Source: Enterobacter asburiae (lineage in GTDB: Bacteria > Pseudomonadota > Gammaproteobacteria > Enterobacterales > Enterobacteriaceae). Taken from it: a DNA stretch of 64,000 bases. Under the pieces are notes generated by a model, which did no database searches, was not told the origin of the DNA, and worked only from the letters and a program-made list of their open reading frames with translations. The translations under genes were made by a program, and so were the position numbers. Of the stretch, positions 35,187 through 43,631 are shown piece after piece. Position 1 is the first letter of the stretch. Each line of letters opens with the position of its first letter. The stretch lies in NCBI RefSeq assembly GCF_024599655.1, contig NZ_CP102247.1, positions 806,001 through 870,000 of the forward strand. Reading direction: 5' to 3'.

Positions 35187-36227
35187 CTATTTATCCGACG
35201 ACGCCTGCCACAGATTTAACTCCCCATCCGCAACATGCTGGTCAATCCGCTTGAGTTCGTCTTCCGTAAAGCGCAGGTTTTCCAGCGCCTGAACATTCTC
35301 TTCCAGCTGTTCCGGGCGGCTTGCGCCAATCAGCACGGACGTCACTCGCGCATCTTTCAGCAGCCAGCTTAGCGCCATCTGCGCCATGGTTTGACCACGG
35401 GCATGCGCCATCTCATTCAGTAAACGCAGACTGCTCAGGTTGGCCTCAGTCAGCATCTTCTGCGTCAGGCCGCGCGCTTTATTCCCTTCGCGCTGCATGC
35501 GGGAACCCTCAGGAATACCGTTCAGGTATTTTCCGGTTAGCAGACCCTGCGCCAGCGGGGTAAAGGCAATACACCCCGTACCGTTTGCTTCCAGCGCATC
35601 CAGCAAGCCGGTCTTATCGACCCAGCGGTTAAGCAGGTTATAAGACGGCTGGTGGATCAGCAGCGGGATCTTCCACTCGCGCAACAGCTCGGCCATTTTT
35701 TGTGTGCGCTCGGTCGAGTAGGAGGAAATGCCCACATACAGCGCTTTGCCGCTCTGCACGGCGTGGGCCAGCGCAGAGGCCGTCTCTTCCATCGGCGTGT
35801 TTTCATCCACGCGGTGGGAGTAGAAAATGTCCACGTACTCGACGCCCAGACGCTTCAGGCTCTGGTCGAGGCTGGCGAGCAGATATTTGCGTGAACCGCC
35901 CGAACCGTACGGCCCTGGCCACATGTCGTAACCCGCCTTGGTGGAGATAATCAGCTCGTCGCGGTACGCGGCAAAGTCCTCACGCAGCAGGCGGCCGAAA
36001 TTTTCTTCCGCGCTACCTGCCGGCGGGCCATAGTTATTGGCGAGATCGAAATGGGTGATGCCGAGGTCGAAGGCTTTTCGCAGCAGTGCGCGCTGGGCAT
36101 CAAGAGGCTGGACGTGGCCGAAGCTATGCCACAGTCCCAGTGACAGGGCGGGCAGGCGCAGACCGCTCTTTCCACAGTAGCGGTACTGCATATGTTCATA
36201 GCGGGTAGCGTCAGGGTACCAGGACAT
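35187..36227 (-). CDS. gpr: L-glyceraldehyde 3-phosphate reductase Gpr (YghZ), aldo-keto reductase
   Basis: AKR14-type NADPH reductase that detoxifies L-glyceraldehyde 3-phosphate and methylglyoxal. 346 residues: MQYRYCGKSGLRLPALSLGLW, FDLANNYGPPAGSAEENFGRLL (catalytic Asp and Tyr), STKAGYDMWPGPYGSGG (Lys) and FYSHRVDENTPMEET (His), ending AWQASSDK-like NLWQASSDK. The length and end match the E. coli enzyme. The nearest divergent gene is the chemoreceptor at 36.4 kb. In E. coli the neighbouring DNA is the hyb hydrogenase operon, which is absent here. Confidence 0.96.
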   Translation of the reverse strand: MSWYPDATRYEHMQYRYCGKSGLRLPALSLGLWHSFGHVQPLDAQRALLRKAFDLGITHFDLANNYGPPAGSAEENFGRLLREDFAAYRDELIISTKAGYDMWPGPYGSGGSRKYLLASLDQSLKRLGVEYVDIFYSHRVDENTPMEETASALAHAVQSGKALYVGISSYSTERTQKMAELLREWKIPLLIHQPSYNLLNRWVDKTGLLDALEANGTGCIAFTPLAQGLLTGKYLNGIPEGSRMQREGNKARGLTQKMLTEANLSSLRLLNEMAHARGQTMAQMALSWLLKDARVTSVLIGASRPEQLEENVQALENLRFTEDELKRIDQHVADGELNLWQASSDK

Positions 36228-36367
36228 GATGTCTCCTTTTCTTATCGATAATTTTTTGAAACGTCGTTTTCATTCTGAACTTATCACATCACAAAGAGTG
36301 AAGATAATGGTTAACGGTAGCTGTGCGACCAGTGAAGCCACGCTAATTAAAAATGATCACAAAACGT

Positions 36368-36394
36368 TATAATTTCCCTCGTTCCTGCCGATAA
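36368..36394 (+). promoter_or_regulatory. Sigma-28 (FliA) promoter of the chemoreceptor gene
   Basis: TATAATTT, an 11-base spacer, then a perfect GCCGATAA. The sigma-28 consensus is TAAAGTTT-N11-GCCGATAA, so the -10 is 8/8 and the -35 6/8 with exact spacing. It ends 52 bp before the chemoreceptor start, tying it to the flagellar regulon. Confidence 0.85.
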
Positions 36395-36446
36395 CGAGAG
36401 TAGTACTCGCCTCTGGGCGAACTCACCCTCACGGCAAGGAAGACTT

Positions 36447-37994
36447 ATGAATATGCTCCGTAATTTCACGATCCGCTTCGTCATGCTGACGATTCTCGGG
36501 ATCTTTTGTTTAATGTGGGCGGGTGTTGGCTTGTACAGCACCTGGTCCCTTTCTCGCGTAACGGATGGCAATGAAGTCGATCGCCAGCTGGTTAAACAGA
36601 TGACGGTACTCAGCCAGGGCAACGATCAGTATTTCCGCTTTGTGACCCGTCTGAGCCGCGCAATGGAAGTTAAAGCCGCAGGCGGCACGCCGGATTTGGC
36701 CTCTGCCCAACAGGCGCTGGATAACATGGGCAAGAAACTGGCCGAGATGAAAGCCATTTCCCCTGGCCCAATGGATGAGCAGGTCTCTTCCCGGGTGATC
36801 GGCACCTGGCAGGCGCTGCTCGAACAGGGCGTCACGCCGCAAATGCAGCAGGCAAAGCTGGAGTCTCTGGAAGGGTATCGTCAGCAGGCCAACAACGTCA
36901 CGCCACCGCTGAGCCGGGCATTCGGCGCGGCCGCTGAGGAATTTAACAATGCTGCCGCGAAGTCGCTCGACAGCACCCGCGTGGTGGTGGACGGCCTGAC
37001 CAGCATGACCCGCACGGTGATAATCGTCGCCACGATTATCGGCCTGCTGATCCTGCTCTTCACCGACCGCTACCTGGTGGCGATGCTGGTCAAACCGCTG
37101 GACCGCATTCGCCAGCAGTTCCGCCAGATTGCCCAGGGCGATCTCAGCCAGCCCATTGAGCCGTTTGGCCGCAACTGCGTGGGGCAACTGGTGCCGCTGC
37201 TGAGCGCCATGCAGGACAGCCTGCGCGAAGCGGTCAGCACGATTCGCTCCGGCAGTGAAAATATCTGGCGCGGCGCGACGGAAATCTCCAGCGGTAACAA
37301 CGATCTCTCTTCCCGTACCGAAGAGCAGGCGGCTGCGCTGGAAGAGACGGCAGCCAGCATGGAACAGCTGACCGCCACGGTGAAACTGAACGCGGAAAGC
37401 GCGCGTCAGGCCAGCCAGCTGGCCGATGTGGCCTCAACCACCGCCAGCCGCGGCGGCTCGCTGGTGGAAGAGGTGGTAACTACCATGAGCGGGATTTCGG
37501 AAAGCTCGAAGAAAATTGCTGAAATCACCAACGTGATCAACAGCATTGCCTTCCAGACCAATATCCTGGCACTCAATGCGGCGGTTGAAGCGGCGCGCGC
37601 GGGTGAACAGGGGCGTGGTTTCGCGGTCGTGGCAGGTGAAGTTCGCAACCTGGCAAGCCGCAGCGCCAACGCGGCCAAAGAGATTGAGGGACTGATTACC
37701 GACTCCGTTTCCCGCGTAGAGCAGGGGGCGCAGCTGGTGAGCGACACCGGCACCACCATGGATGCGATTTTGCGTGACGTGACGGAGGTGACGACCATCA
37801 TGAAGCAAATCGCTTCCGCCTCCGAAGAGCAAAGCAAGGGCATTTCGCAGGTCGGGATTGCCATTACCCAGATGGACGGCGTGACCCAGCAAAACGCCTC
37901 GCTGGTGGAAGAGGTTTCCGCGGCGGCGGCGGCGCTGGAGCGCCAGACCGAAGATCTTCAGCGCTCGGTGCAGAAGTTCCGCCTGACGGCATAA
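36447..37994 (+). CDS. Methyl-accepting chemotaxis protein (Tar/Tsr type)
   Basis: Classical transmembrane chemoreceptor, 515 residues: TM1 (about 10-31), a four-helix-bundle TarH-like periplasmic domain (32-190), TM2 (192-215), HAMP (KPLDRIRQQFRQIAQGDLSQPI) and a methyl-accepting signalling domain with the tip SIAFQTNILALNAAVEAARAGEQGRGFAVVAGEVRNLA. It ends VQKFRLTA with no NWETF-type tether, so it is a low-abundance-style receptor. The ligand is unknown. A sigma-28 promoter precedes it and a hairpin terminator follows. It sits where E. coli has the hyb operon. Confidence 0.95.
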   Translation: MNMLRNFTIRFVMLTILGIFCLMWAGVGLYSTWSLSRVTDGNEVDRQLVKQMTVLSQGNDQYFRFVTRLSRAMEVKAAGGTPDLASAQQALDNMGKKLAEMKAISPGPMDEQVSSRVIGTWQALLEQGVTPQMQQAKLESLEGYRQQANNVTPPLSRAFGAAAEEFNNAAAKSLDSTRVVVDGLTSMTRTVIIVATIIGLLILLFTDRYLVAMLVKPLDRIRQQFRQIAQGDLSQPIEPFGRNCVGQLVPLLSAMQDSLREAVSTIRSGSENIWRGATEISSGNNDLSSRTEEQAAALEETAASMEQLTATVKLNAESARQASQLADVASTTASRGGSLVEEVVTTMSGISESSKKIAEITNVINSIAFQTNILALNAAVEAARAGEQGRGFAVVAGEVRNLASRSANAAKEIEGLITDSVSRVEQGAQLVSDTGTTMDAILRDVTEVTTIMKQIASASEEQSKGISQVGIAITQMDGVTQQNASLVEEVSAAAAALERQTEDLQRSVQKFRLTA

Positions 37995-38000
37995 CGCGCT

Positions 38001-38021
38001 AAGGCCGCACTATGCGGCCTT
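38001..38021 (+). terminator. Terminator of the chemoreceptor gene
   Basis: A perfect 9-bp stem AAGGCCGCA / TGCGGCCTT with a CTA loop, six bases after the stop codon. The T tract is short (TTATT). Confidence 0.75.
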
Positions 38022-38049
38022 ATTGCCGATGTTTATGGAAAACGTAATA

Positions 38050-38061
38050 TCCAATATTGGA
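38050..38061. promoter_or_regulatory. Perfect palindrome TCCAATATTGGA upstream of the LuxR-type pair
   Basis: A 12-bp perfect palindrome about 72 bp before the first regulator start. Its size and position fit a dimeric operator, possibly autoregulatory. The factor is unknown. Confidence 0.4.
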
Positions 38062-38132
38062 CACCCTCTACATTGAATAAATCCGTCTGAGAATTATCCT
38101 GTACCCAAAAAACATAGTCAGGATATCTTGCG

Positions 38133-38735
38133 ATGGATAGCACTCCTTCGGTTAACCGGGTCATTCTTTTCGAGCCTCGGGCATTAGTACGCGATGGGAT
38201 ATGTTTCATTTTACGCAATCAAAAGTGTGAGATTGTCCACTGTTCGTCTTTGGAACAACTTACCGAAGCGCTTTGCGATCAAACCGAGGCCCGAAAGTTC
38301 CTCTTTGCAGGTATCGGCGGTCTTGGAAATATGCTCCCAGGCTTTATCCGCATCTTGCATTATACCCGGTCAATGCCATTGACCTCTTTTGCTTATTTGC
38401 CCTCTCAGGATGCGTTGTTAGCAAAGATGTTTATGGGAGCAGGGGCCGATTTTTGCATTCTGGAAGGTGATCCTGGAAGCTCGCTGCTCACGCAGCTTAG
38501 TGAGCCCGAAGACACTCAACGTCGCGATGAGCGACTCTCATCAGCAGAGCTTAATGTGTTGTTAGATTACGCATGTGGCATGCAAACGCGGGAAATTGCT
38601 AAACATCGCAAGTGTAGCTACAAAACGGTATTTACTTTTAAGCGTAATGCCCGCCTGCGGCTGAACATAGAGAACGGTTCCGGATGGAGACGCTTAATGT
38701 TACTTCTTTCTCAGCTCATCTCACTTTATGAATGA
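38133..38735 (+). CDS. LuxR-type DNA-binding regulator (orphan, first of a pair)
   Basis: A 200-residue regulator with a degenerate receiver-like N-terminus (VNRVILFEPRALVRDGICFILRNQK) lacking a convincing phospho-acceptor, and a C-terminal LuxR-type helix-turn-helix (LSSAELNVLLDYACGMQTREIAKHRKCSYKTVFTFKRNARLRL, about 130-175). AGGA nine bases upstream supports the ATG at 38133. The gene is AT-richer than the chemoreceptor before it. It overlaps the next LuxR-type gene by eight bases, so the products are made together and may form a heteromeric complex. It resembles RcsA/RcsB-like orphan regulators that control surface structures; the target is unknown. Confidence 0.82.
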   Translation: MDSTPSVNRVILFEPRALVRDGICFILRNQKCEIVHCSSLEQLTEALCDQTEARKFLFAGIGGLGNMLPGFIRILHYTRSMPLTSFAYLPSQDALLAKMFMGAGADFCILEGDPGSSLLTQLSEPEDTQRRDERLSSAELNVLLDYACGMQTREIAKHRKCSYKTVFTFKRNARLRLNIENGSGWRRLMLLLSQLISLYE

Positions 38736-39372
38736 GGCGTCTATGCTTGCATTTCAGGTATGCTATATTGCTGATCCAGGTATTTACCTGTCTGGTATAC
38801 GAAAATGTCTGGACAATGTTGTTCGCCATCAGCCGGGCTGGGGGTACTGTTTGTCCCCTTATCTTTTTAATGAAAATGACGATATACATCTTCTTATTAT
38901 AGATGCTACCCCCTACAAAACGATTAATGATATTCCGGTTGCTGTGTTGGTTTTATTAAAACGTAAATCAACGTTAATACTGGTTAAAGCATTACAGAAA
39001 ACGCTCCTTGAACAACTTGAGAAAGCGCATTCCTGCTCTGTGTTATGTGTCGATGAAATGACTTTCCACATGTGGGATATCATTGAAACGATGACGCATA
39101 ATAAACGTTACCTTAGCCCTTTGGTGATGCGTGTCGGACAACAACGTGACCCAGAAGAAGACATTGTGCTCACGCCTTCTGAATACCGAATCATGAAATA
39201 TTACGCCCAAGGCTTTAGTGGGGTTGAAATGTCGAAACGCTTATTCCGGAGCGAGAAAACGATCAGCAGCCATAAACGCAGGATCATGAAAAAGCTTGGG
39301 GCTAAGACTGACATTGAGCTTAGCCGAAAAATTTATACGCTGAGAAATAAGCTACGTTCTGTGGGCGTCTGA
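38728..39372 (+). CDS. LuxR-type DNA-binding regulator (orphan, second of a pair)
   Basis: 214 residues. The N-terminal half is receiver-sized (YIADPGIYLSGIRKCLDNVV, LLIIDATPYK) without a clear acidic pocket. The C-terminal LuxR helix-turn-helix is strong: LTPSEYRIMKYYAQGFSGVEMSKRLFRSEKTISSHKRRIMKKLGAKTD (about 150-197). The start at 38728 overlaps the first regulator; an internal ATG at 38743 is possible. Several cysteines occur in the middle (HSCSVLCVDE). It is followed by a CGCCGGGT hairpin. With the gene at 55.3 kb this makes three LuxR-type orphans in the window. Confidence 0.85.
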   Translation: MNEASMLAFQVCYIADPGIYLSGIRKCLDNVVRHQPGWGYCLSPYLFNENDDIHLLIIDATPYKTINDIPVAVLVLLKRKSTLILVKALQKTLLEQLEKAHSCSVLCVDEMTFHMWDIIETMTHNKRYLSPLVMRVGQQRDPEEDIVLTPSEYRIMKYYAQGFSGVEMSKRLFRSEKTISSHKRRIMKKLGAKTDIELSRKIYTLRNKLRSVGV

Positions 39373-39398
39373 TCCCGAGAGAGGGGTAAAGCGAGGAG

Positions 39399-39425
39399 CG
39401 CCGGGTTAAGTTCGATTACCCGGCG
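39399..39425. terminator. Hairpin between the LuxR-type pair and the glycine-zipper gene
   Basis: An 8-bp perfect stem CGCCGGGT / ACCCGGCG with an 11-base loop, between convergent genes. No long T run follows, so it is either a terminator or an mRNA-stabilising element. Confidence 0.5.
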
Positions 39426-39432
39426 AAGTTTA

Positions 39433-39765
39433 TCAGTGCGTCGCTTCACCAATCAGCGCGCCTGAACCGGCACCAACGGCCGCACCTTTCAGCACGCTCT
39501 TGCCGGTAACCGCCGCGGCACCTGCGCCCACTGCAGCACCTACCGCACCACCTTTACGCGCGGCTTTGCCTTTCTCACCGTTTTTGAACATGGCACCGGC
39601 GCCTGCGCCCACGACGGCACCGCCAACGGTCGATTTCAGATCTTTGCCCGTGGCCGCGCCAATGGCAGCCCCTGCTACCGCGCCAGCGGCGGTTTTGTCG
39701 ATGGCCATTCCCGAGGTGGAAAAAATGAGGGCGCTGATAACCAGCGTTGTTTTAATAAGTTTCAT
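39433..39765 (-). CDS. Secreted glycine-zipper protein
   Basis: From the ATG at 39765 the product has 110 residues: a signal peptide MKLIKTTLVISALIFSTSGMA, then almost entirely Gly/Ala repeats with spaced GxxxG (TAAGAVAGAAIGAATG, VGGAVVGAGAGAM, GGAVGAAVGAGAAAV, GAAVGAGSGALIG). Glycine-zipper segments pack as helix pairs in membranes, as in OsmB/YmgG-type envelope proteins. GGATCTGTT before the ATG provides a ribosome site; a 15-codon upstream extension is less likely. The lipobox is absent. Its function is unknown; an outer-membrane or envelope stress role is a family guess. Confidence 0.83.
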   Translation of the reverse strand: MKLIKTTLVISALIFSTSGMAIDKTAAGAVAGAAIGAATGKDLKSTVGGAVVGAGAGAMFKNGEKGKAARKGGAVGAAVGAGAAAVTGKSVLKGAAVGAGSGALIGEATH

Positions 39766-39898
39766 AACAGATCCTTTGTGACTGCTGTCGGTTGAGACGT
39801 CATTTCTCACTATCTGACGCGAGAAAAACGTCCAGATAGTGCCAGCAATACCGACTCAACCTTTAAGCTAATCATGCCCTGGATAAGGATCTTTGCTG

Positions 39899-39918
39899 CC
39901 GGGCGGCGAACCGCCCGG
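39899..39918. terminator. GC hairpin downstream of yghU
   Basis: An 8-bp stem CCGGGCGG / CCGCCCGG with a CGAA tetraloop, located just after the yghU stop on the minus strand. It lacks a clear U tract. Confidence 0.55.
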
Positions 39919-39925
39919 TCAGTCG

Positions 39926-40792
39926 TCACGCCTGACGTTTGTCTTCGGTATTCGTCTCGAAGTCGCTCGCCGCGTGGCGTTCGTGAAGCTGCTCGTTCAG
40001 CTCGCCGCTGGTGCGGTTAACGATGCGTCCGCGCTTAACGGCATGGCGGTTCGCCACGTCTTTCGCCCAGCGCTGCACGTTAGCGTACTTCTCTGCATCC
40101 AGGAACTCGGCGGCGTTATACACGCTGCCCAGCGCCACGCAGCCGAACCACGGCCAGATGGCGATATCTGCGATGGTGTACTCTTCACCCGCCACGTAGC
40201 GACCGCGCGCCAGCTGTTTATCCAGCACGTCGAACAGGCGTTTGGCTTCCATGGTGAAGCGGTCAATCGCGTACTCAATTTTCACCGGGGCATAGTTGTA
40301 GAAGTGGCCAAAACCGCCGCCGAGGAACGGCGCCGCGCCCTGCAGCCAGAACAGCCAGTTCAGCGTCTCGGTGCGTCCCGCCGGATCCTTCGGCAGGAAG
40401 TGGCCGAATTTCTCTGCCAGGTAGAGCAGGATATTGCCGGATTCAAATACGCGCGTTGGCGGGTTCGTGGAGTGATCACGCAGCGCCGGTATTTTCGAGT
40501 TCGGGTTCACGTCTACAAACCCGCTGGAGAACTGATCGCCCTCGCCAATGCGGATCAACCAGGCGTCATACTCCGCGCCCGTCACGCCCAGCGCCAGCAG
40601 CTCTTCGAGCATGATCGTCACTTTCTGACCGTTCGGAGTCCCCAGAGAGTAGAGCTGCAGCGGGTGGGAGCCCACGGGCAGTTCTTTCTCATGCGTCGCG
40701 CCGGAGATCGGGCGGTTGATGTTGGCGAACGCGCCGCCGCCGTTCTTTTTCCATTCCCACACTTTTGGTGGCTGATACGTGTTGTCTGACAT
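39926..40792 (-). CDS. yghU: Nu-class glutathione transferase / disulfide-bond oxidoreductase YghU
   Basis: GST-fold enzyme that binds two glutathiones and has disulfide-bond and organic-peroxide reductase activity. 288 residues: an N-terminal arm YQPPKVWEWKKNGGGAFANINRPISG, a thioredoxin-like domain (LYSLGTPNGQKVTIMLEELLALG; NSKIPALRDHS; RVFESGNILLYLAEKFG), and the helical domain (FLGGGFGHFYNYAPVKIEYAIDRF). It ends HERHAASDFETNTEDKRQ, matching E. coli. In E. coli it neighbours gss; here a five-gene ABC importer lies between them on the other strand. Confidence 0.96.
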   Translation of the reverse strand: MSDNTYQPPKVWEWKKNGGGAFANINRPISGATHEKELPVGSHPLQLYSLGTPNGQKVTIMLEELLALGVTGAEYDAWLIRIGEGDQFSSGFVDVNPNSKIPALRDHSTNPPTRVFESGNILLYLAEKFGHFLPKDPAGRTETLNWLFWLQGAAPFLGGGFGHFYNYAPVKIEYAIDRFTMEAKRLFDVLDKQLARGRYVAGEEYTIADIAIWPWFGCVALGSVYNAAEFLDAEKYANVQRWAKDVANRHAVKRGRIVNRTSGELNEQLHERHAASDFETNTEDKRQA

Positions 40793-41037
40793 GTTGGCCT
40801 GCCTTTTGAGTGATGTGTTGAGGCAGTGTAGCAGGAGATTTGTGAAGCGTTTAACGAACTGAGCGTAATCGATCTGCCGCTATTCCTTCCGGCGCTTATA
40901 TATATCAAATCCGGCATAAGCTTAATCGAAAATCGCATTTTCATAATTAATGCGTAAACCGATAAAGCTGCATATGATGCTTCAACATAAATAAAAGATG
41001 CAGTAATAAACACTTTATAAGGCAAGGAGTTAGTGAG

Positions 41038-42627
41038 ATGCGCAAGCTTCTGTTATCGGCAGTGGTGGTTTCGCTCGCGTTAGGCCTGGCTGGCTGTGAT
41101 GATGCGAAAAATAAAGAGACAAACAGTGCGGCTGCGGCAAAAAGCGACGCGCCAAAAGAGGGCGGTTCGCTGATTATCGGTATTACCTCCGGCGACCCGT
41201 TAGCCGTTAATCCGCTCTATGCCAGTGACCGTACGACGTTAACGATCATGCAGGCGCTCTATGCCCCGCTGTACAGCTTTAATAACGGCAACATTGAGTG
41301 GGGCCTGGCGGAAAGCCTGACGCCCTCCGCCGACAACCTGAGCTACACCCTGACGTTAAAACCCAACCTCAAATGGCAGGACGGACAGCCGCTGACGGCG
41401 GACGACGTGGTCTTCACCTTCAATAAGCTGCTGGATGCCAAGCAGCACAGCTTCTTCCGCAGCATGTTTACCTACGGCGGCAAGCCTGTTGAGGTGAGCA
41501 AGGTTGATGAGCGCACTGTTAAGTTCACCTTACCGCAGGTCAGCGCTGCATTTACCGGAACTCTGGTACAGATCTACCCGATCCCGCAGCACGTGTTCGC
41601 CGGTGAAGGCGACCTGGAAAAGAGCACCAAAAACGATGCGCCGGTCGGCTCCGGGCCGTTCAAATTTAAAGAGTATCGCGCCGGGCAGTATTACGCCCTG
41701 ACCCGTTTTGACGATTACTGGAACGGCAAAGCGAAGCTTGATTCGGTCACCTACCGTTTCGCCAAAGACAGCAACGCCGCCAACCTGGCGCTGCAAAACG
41801 GTGAAATCAACCTCAAGATGGTTGACCCGCAGGATGTGAACCGCCTGAAAAATACCGGTAAGTTTGACTTCGTGGTCTATCCGGAAGGCCGTCTGGCCTA
41901 TATGACGTTCAACCAGAACGTGCCGGTGATGAAGAGCAAAGCGCTGCGTCAGGCTATCGCGTATGCCATCAACAAAGACGAGCTAACCCAGACCGCGTTT
42001 ACCTCGCTGGACTACGCTAAACCGGCGACCTCTTTCCTGACGCCAGATACGCTTTACAAGACGGATGACGTTGAACAGTACAAATTCGATCTGCAAAAAG
42101 CCAAAGACCTGCTGAAGACGTCCGGCGCGCCGGACAACCTCAAGCTGCGCCTGGCGTATGTGAACACCAACAAAACCCAGGAGAGCATGGCGCTCTACAT
42201 TCAGCAGGCGCTGAAGGGCATTGGGGTGAACGTGGAGCTGATGCCGCTGGACTCCAACGCCATGTCTCAGCGCAGCCTCGATATGAACAACACCGCATGG
42301 GAGCTGAACCTGGGCGGCTACATCATGGGCTCAGAGCCGGACGGTTATAAATCGCTGTTCATGAGCAACGAAGCCTATAACTACGCGCACTACAAAAATC
42401 CGCAGTTTGATGCCCTGTGGGATAAAGGCGCGGTGGAAACCGACGCTGCGAAACGTGCCGATATCTACAAGCAAATTCAGCAGACCGTGGCGAACGACAT
42501 GACCTACTACCCGATTGCCTACACCAATGCGACCGTCGCGGTGGACAAGCGCTTCGGCGGCACCCAGGAGGCAGAGCCGAAACCGGTCTATCTGTTCCAG
42601 GATCTGTCAAAAATCTATCAGAAATAA
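41038..42627 (+). CDS. Peptide/nickel-type ABC importer, substrate-binding lipoprotein (SBP family 5)
   Basis: 529 residues of the DppA/OppA/GsiB class. The signal peptide ends in the lipobox LAGC with the lipidated Cys20 followed by Asp21-Asp22; Asp at +2 is the inner-membrane retention signal, so the protein is probably anchored on the periplasmic face of the inner membrane rather than free. The mature part shows SGDPLAVNPLYASDRTTLTIMQALYAPL, WQDGQPLTADDVVFTFNKLLD, PVGSGPFKFKEYRAGQYYAL and ALRQAIAYAINKDEL. It has a strong ribosome site (AAGGAG). It is the first gene of a five-gene operon; a hairpin after the stop probably favours its expression over the permeases. The ligand is unknown; glutathione-like peptides are suggested by the neighbours. 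Confidence 0.92.
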   Translation: MRKLLLSAVVVSLALGLAGCDDAKNKETNSAAAAKSDAPKEGGSLIIGITSGDPLAVNPLYASDRTTLTIMQALYAPLYSFNNGNIEWGLAESLTPSADNLSYTLTLKPNLKWQDGQPLTADDVVFTFNKLLDAKQHSFFRSMFTYGGKPVEVSKVDERTVKFTLPQVSAAFTGTLVQIYPIPQHVFAGEGDLEKSTKNDAPVGSGPFKFKEYRAGQYYALTRFDDYWNGKAKLDSVTYRFAKDSNAANLALQNGEINLKMVDPQDVNRLKNTGKFDFVVYPEGRLAYMTFNQNVPVMKSKALRQAIAYAINKDELTQTAFTSLDYAKPATSFLTPDTLYKTDDVEQYKFDLQKAKDLLKTSGAPDNLKLRLAYVNTNKTQESMALYIQQALKGIGVNVELMPLDSNAMSQRSLDMNNTAWELNLGGYIMGSEPDGYKSLFMSNEAYNYAHYKNPQFDALWDKGAVETDAAKRADIYKQIQQTVANDMTYYPIAYTNATVAVDKRFGGTQEAEPKPVYLFQDLSKIYQK

Positions 42628-42633
42628 GTGATT

Positions 42634-42660
42634 GCCCCGGCCGTCAGGCCGGAGCTTTTG
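42634..42660 (+). terminator. Intercistronic hairpin after the binding-protein gene
   Basis: Stem CCGGCC / GGCCGG with a GTCA loop, extended by a GC pair after a bulge, then TTTT. Such partial terminators or stabilisers after the binding-protein gene typically raise its expression relative to downstream genes. Confidence 0.65.
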
Positions 42661-42672
42661 TAAGGGCACGTC

Positions 42673-43626
42673 GTGAACACACTCCTCACGCGTCGGCTGC
42701 TGCAACTGCTGCCGATGCTGTTCTTTATTTCACTGGTGGCGTTTTTGCTGGTCAAGCTCGCGCCCGGCGATCCGGTGGCGGCGTACATTACGCCGCGCAT
42801 GGCCCCGGAAGATATCGAACGTATTCGCCAGAGCCTGGGGCTGGATAAGCCGCTGGTCACGCAGTACGTCCTGTGGCTGAAAAACGTCCTGCAGGGCGAT
42901 CTCGGCTATTCGCTGATTTACCACCGCCCGGTGCTGGAAATGATCGGCGAACGCATTCCGGCCACGCTGGGGCTGATGGGCGCGTCGCTGCTGATGGCGA
43001 TCGTGCTGGCGATCCCGCTGGGCCTGCTGGCGGGGGCATTTAAGCACCGCTGGCTGGATCACCTGCTGAATCTGTTCGCCTATATCGGCATTTCTGTTCC
43101 GATATTCTGGTTCGGCATTTTGCTCATCACCGTTTTTGCCGTGCAACTTAACTGGTTCCCCAGCATGGGGATGCGCACCATCGGCATGGAGGACAACGGG
43201 TTGGATCTGCTGCGTCACGGCGTGCTGCCGTGTATTGCCCTCACGTTCTACAACCTCTCCAGCTATGTGCGCTACATCCGCTCCAACACCATCTCGCAGC
43301 TCTCGGCCGACTACGTGCAGACCCAGCTTGCCTACGGCGCGACGCGTTCCAGTATTCTGTTCCGCCACGTGCTGAAAAACGTCTTGCTGCCAGTGATTAC
43401 CCTGTTCGGCCTGTCGTTCGGTGAGCTGATTGTGGGCGCCTATGTGACGGAAAGCGTCTTCTCCTGGCCGGGGATGGGGCTGCTCGGGATCCAGTCGATC
43501 GCCTCGCTGGACTACCCGCTGATCATGGCGATCATCATGCTCTCGTCGATGATGCTGATCGTCGGTAACCTGATCGCCGACGTGCTTTATCGCTTCGCCG
43601 ATCCCCGCATTCGTACGCTGAGGTAG
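42673..43626 (+). CDS. Peptide-type ABC importer, permease 1 (DppB/OppB-like)
   Basis: 317 residues, about six membrane helices. It begins with GTG at 42673 (MNTLLTRRLLQLLPMLFFISLVAFLLVKLAPGDPV), the DppB-type N-terminus, then GDLGYSLIYHRPVLEMIGERIPATLGL and the EAA coupling loop YVQTQLAYGATRSSILFRHVLKNVLLPVITL. It is five bases upstream of permease 2. Confidence 0.94.
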   Translation: MNTLLTRRLLQLLPMLFFISLVAFLLVKLAPGDPVAAYITPRMAPEDIERIRQSLGLDKPLVTQYVLWLKNVLQGDLGYSLIYHRPVLEMIGERIPATLGLMGASLLMAIVLAIPLGLLAGAFKHRWLDHLLNLFAYIGISVPIFWFGILLITVFAVQLNWFPSMGMRTIGMEDNGLDLLRHGVLPCIALTFYNLSSYVRYIRSNTISQLSADYVQTQLAYGATRSSILFRHVLKNVLLPVITLFGLSFGELIVGAYVTESVFSWPGMGLLGIQSIASLDYPLIMAIIMLSSMMLIVGNLIADVLYRFADPRIRTLR

Positions 43627-43631
43627 CCCGG

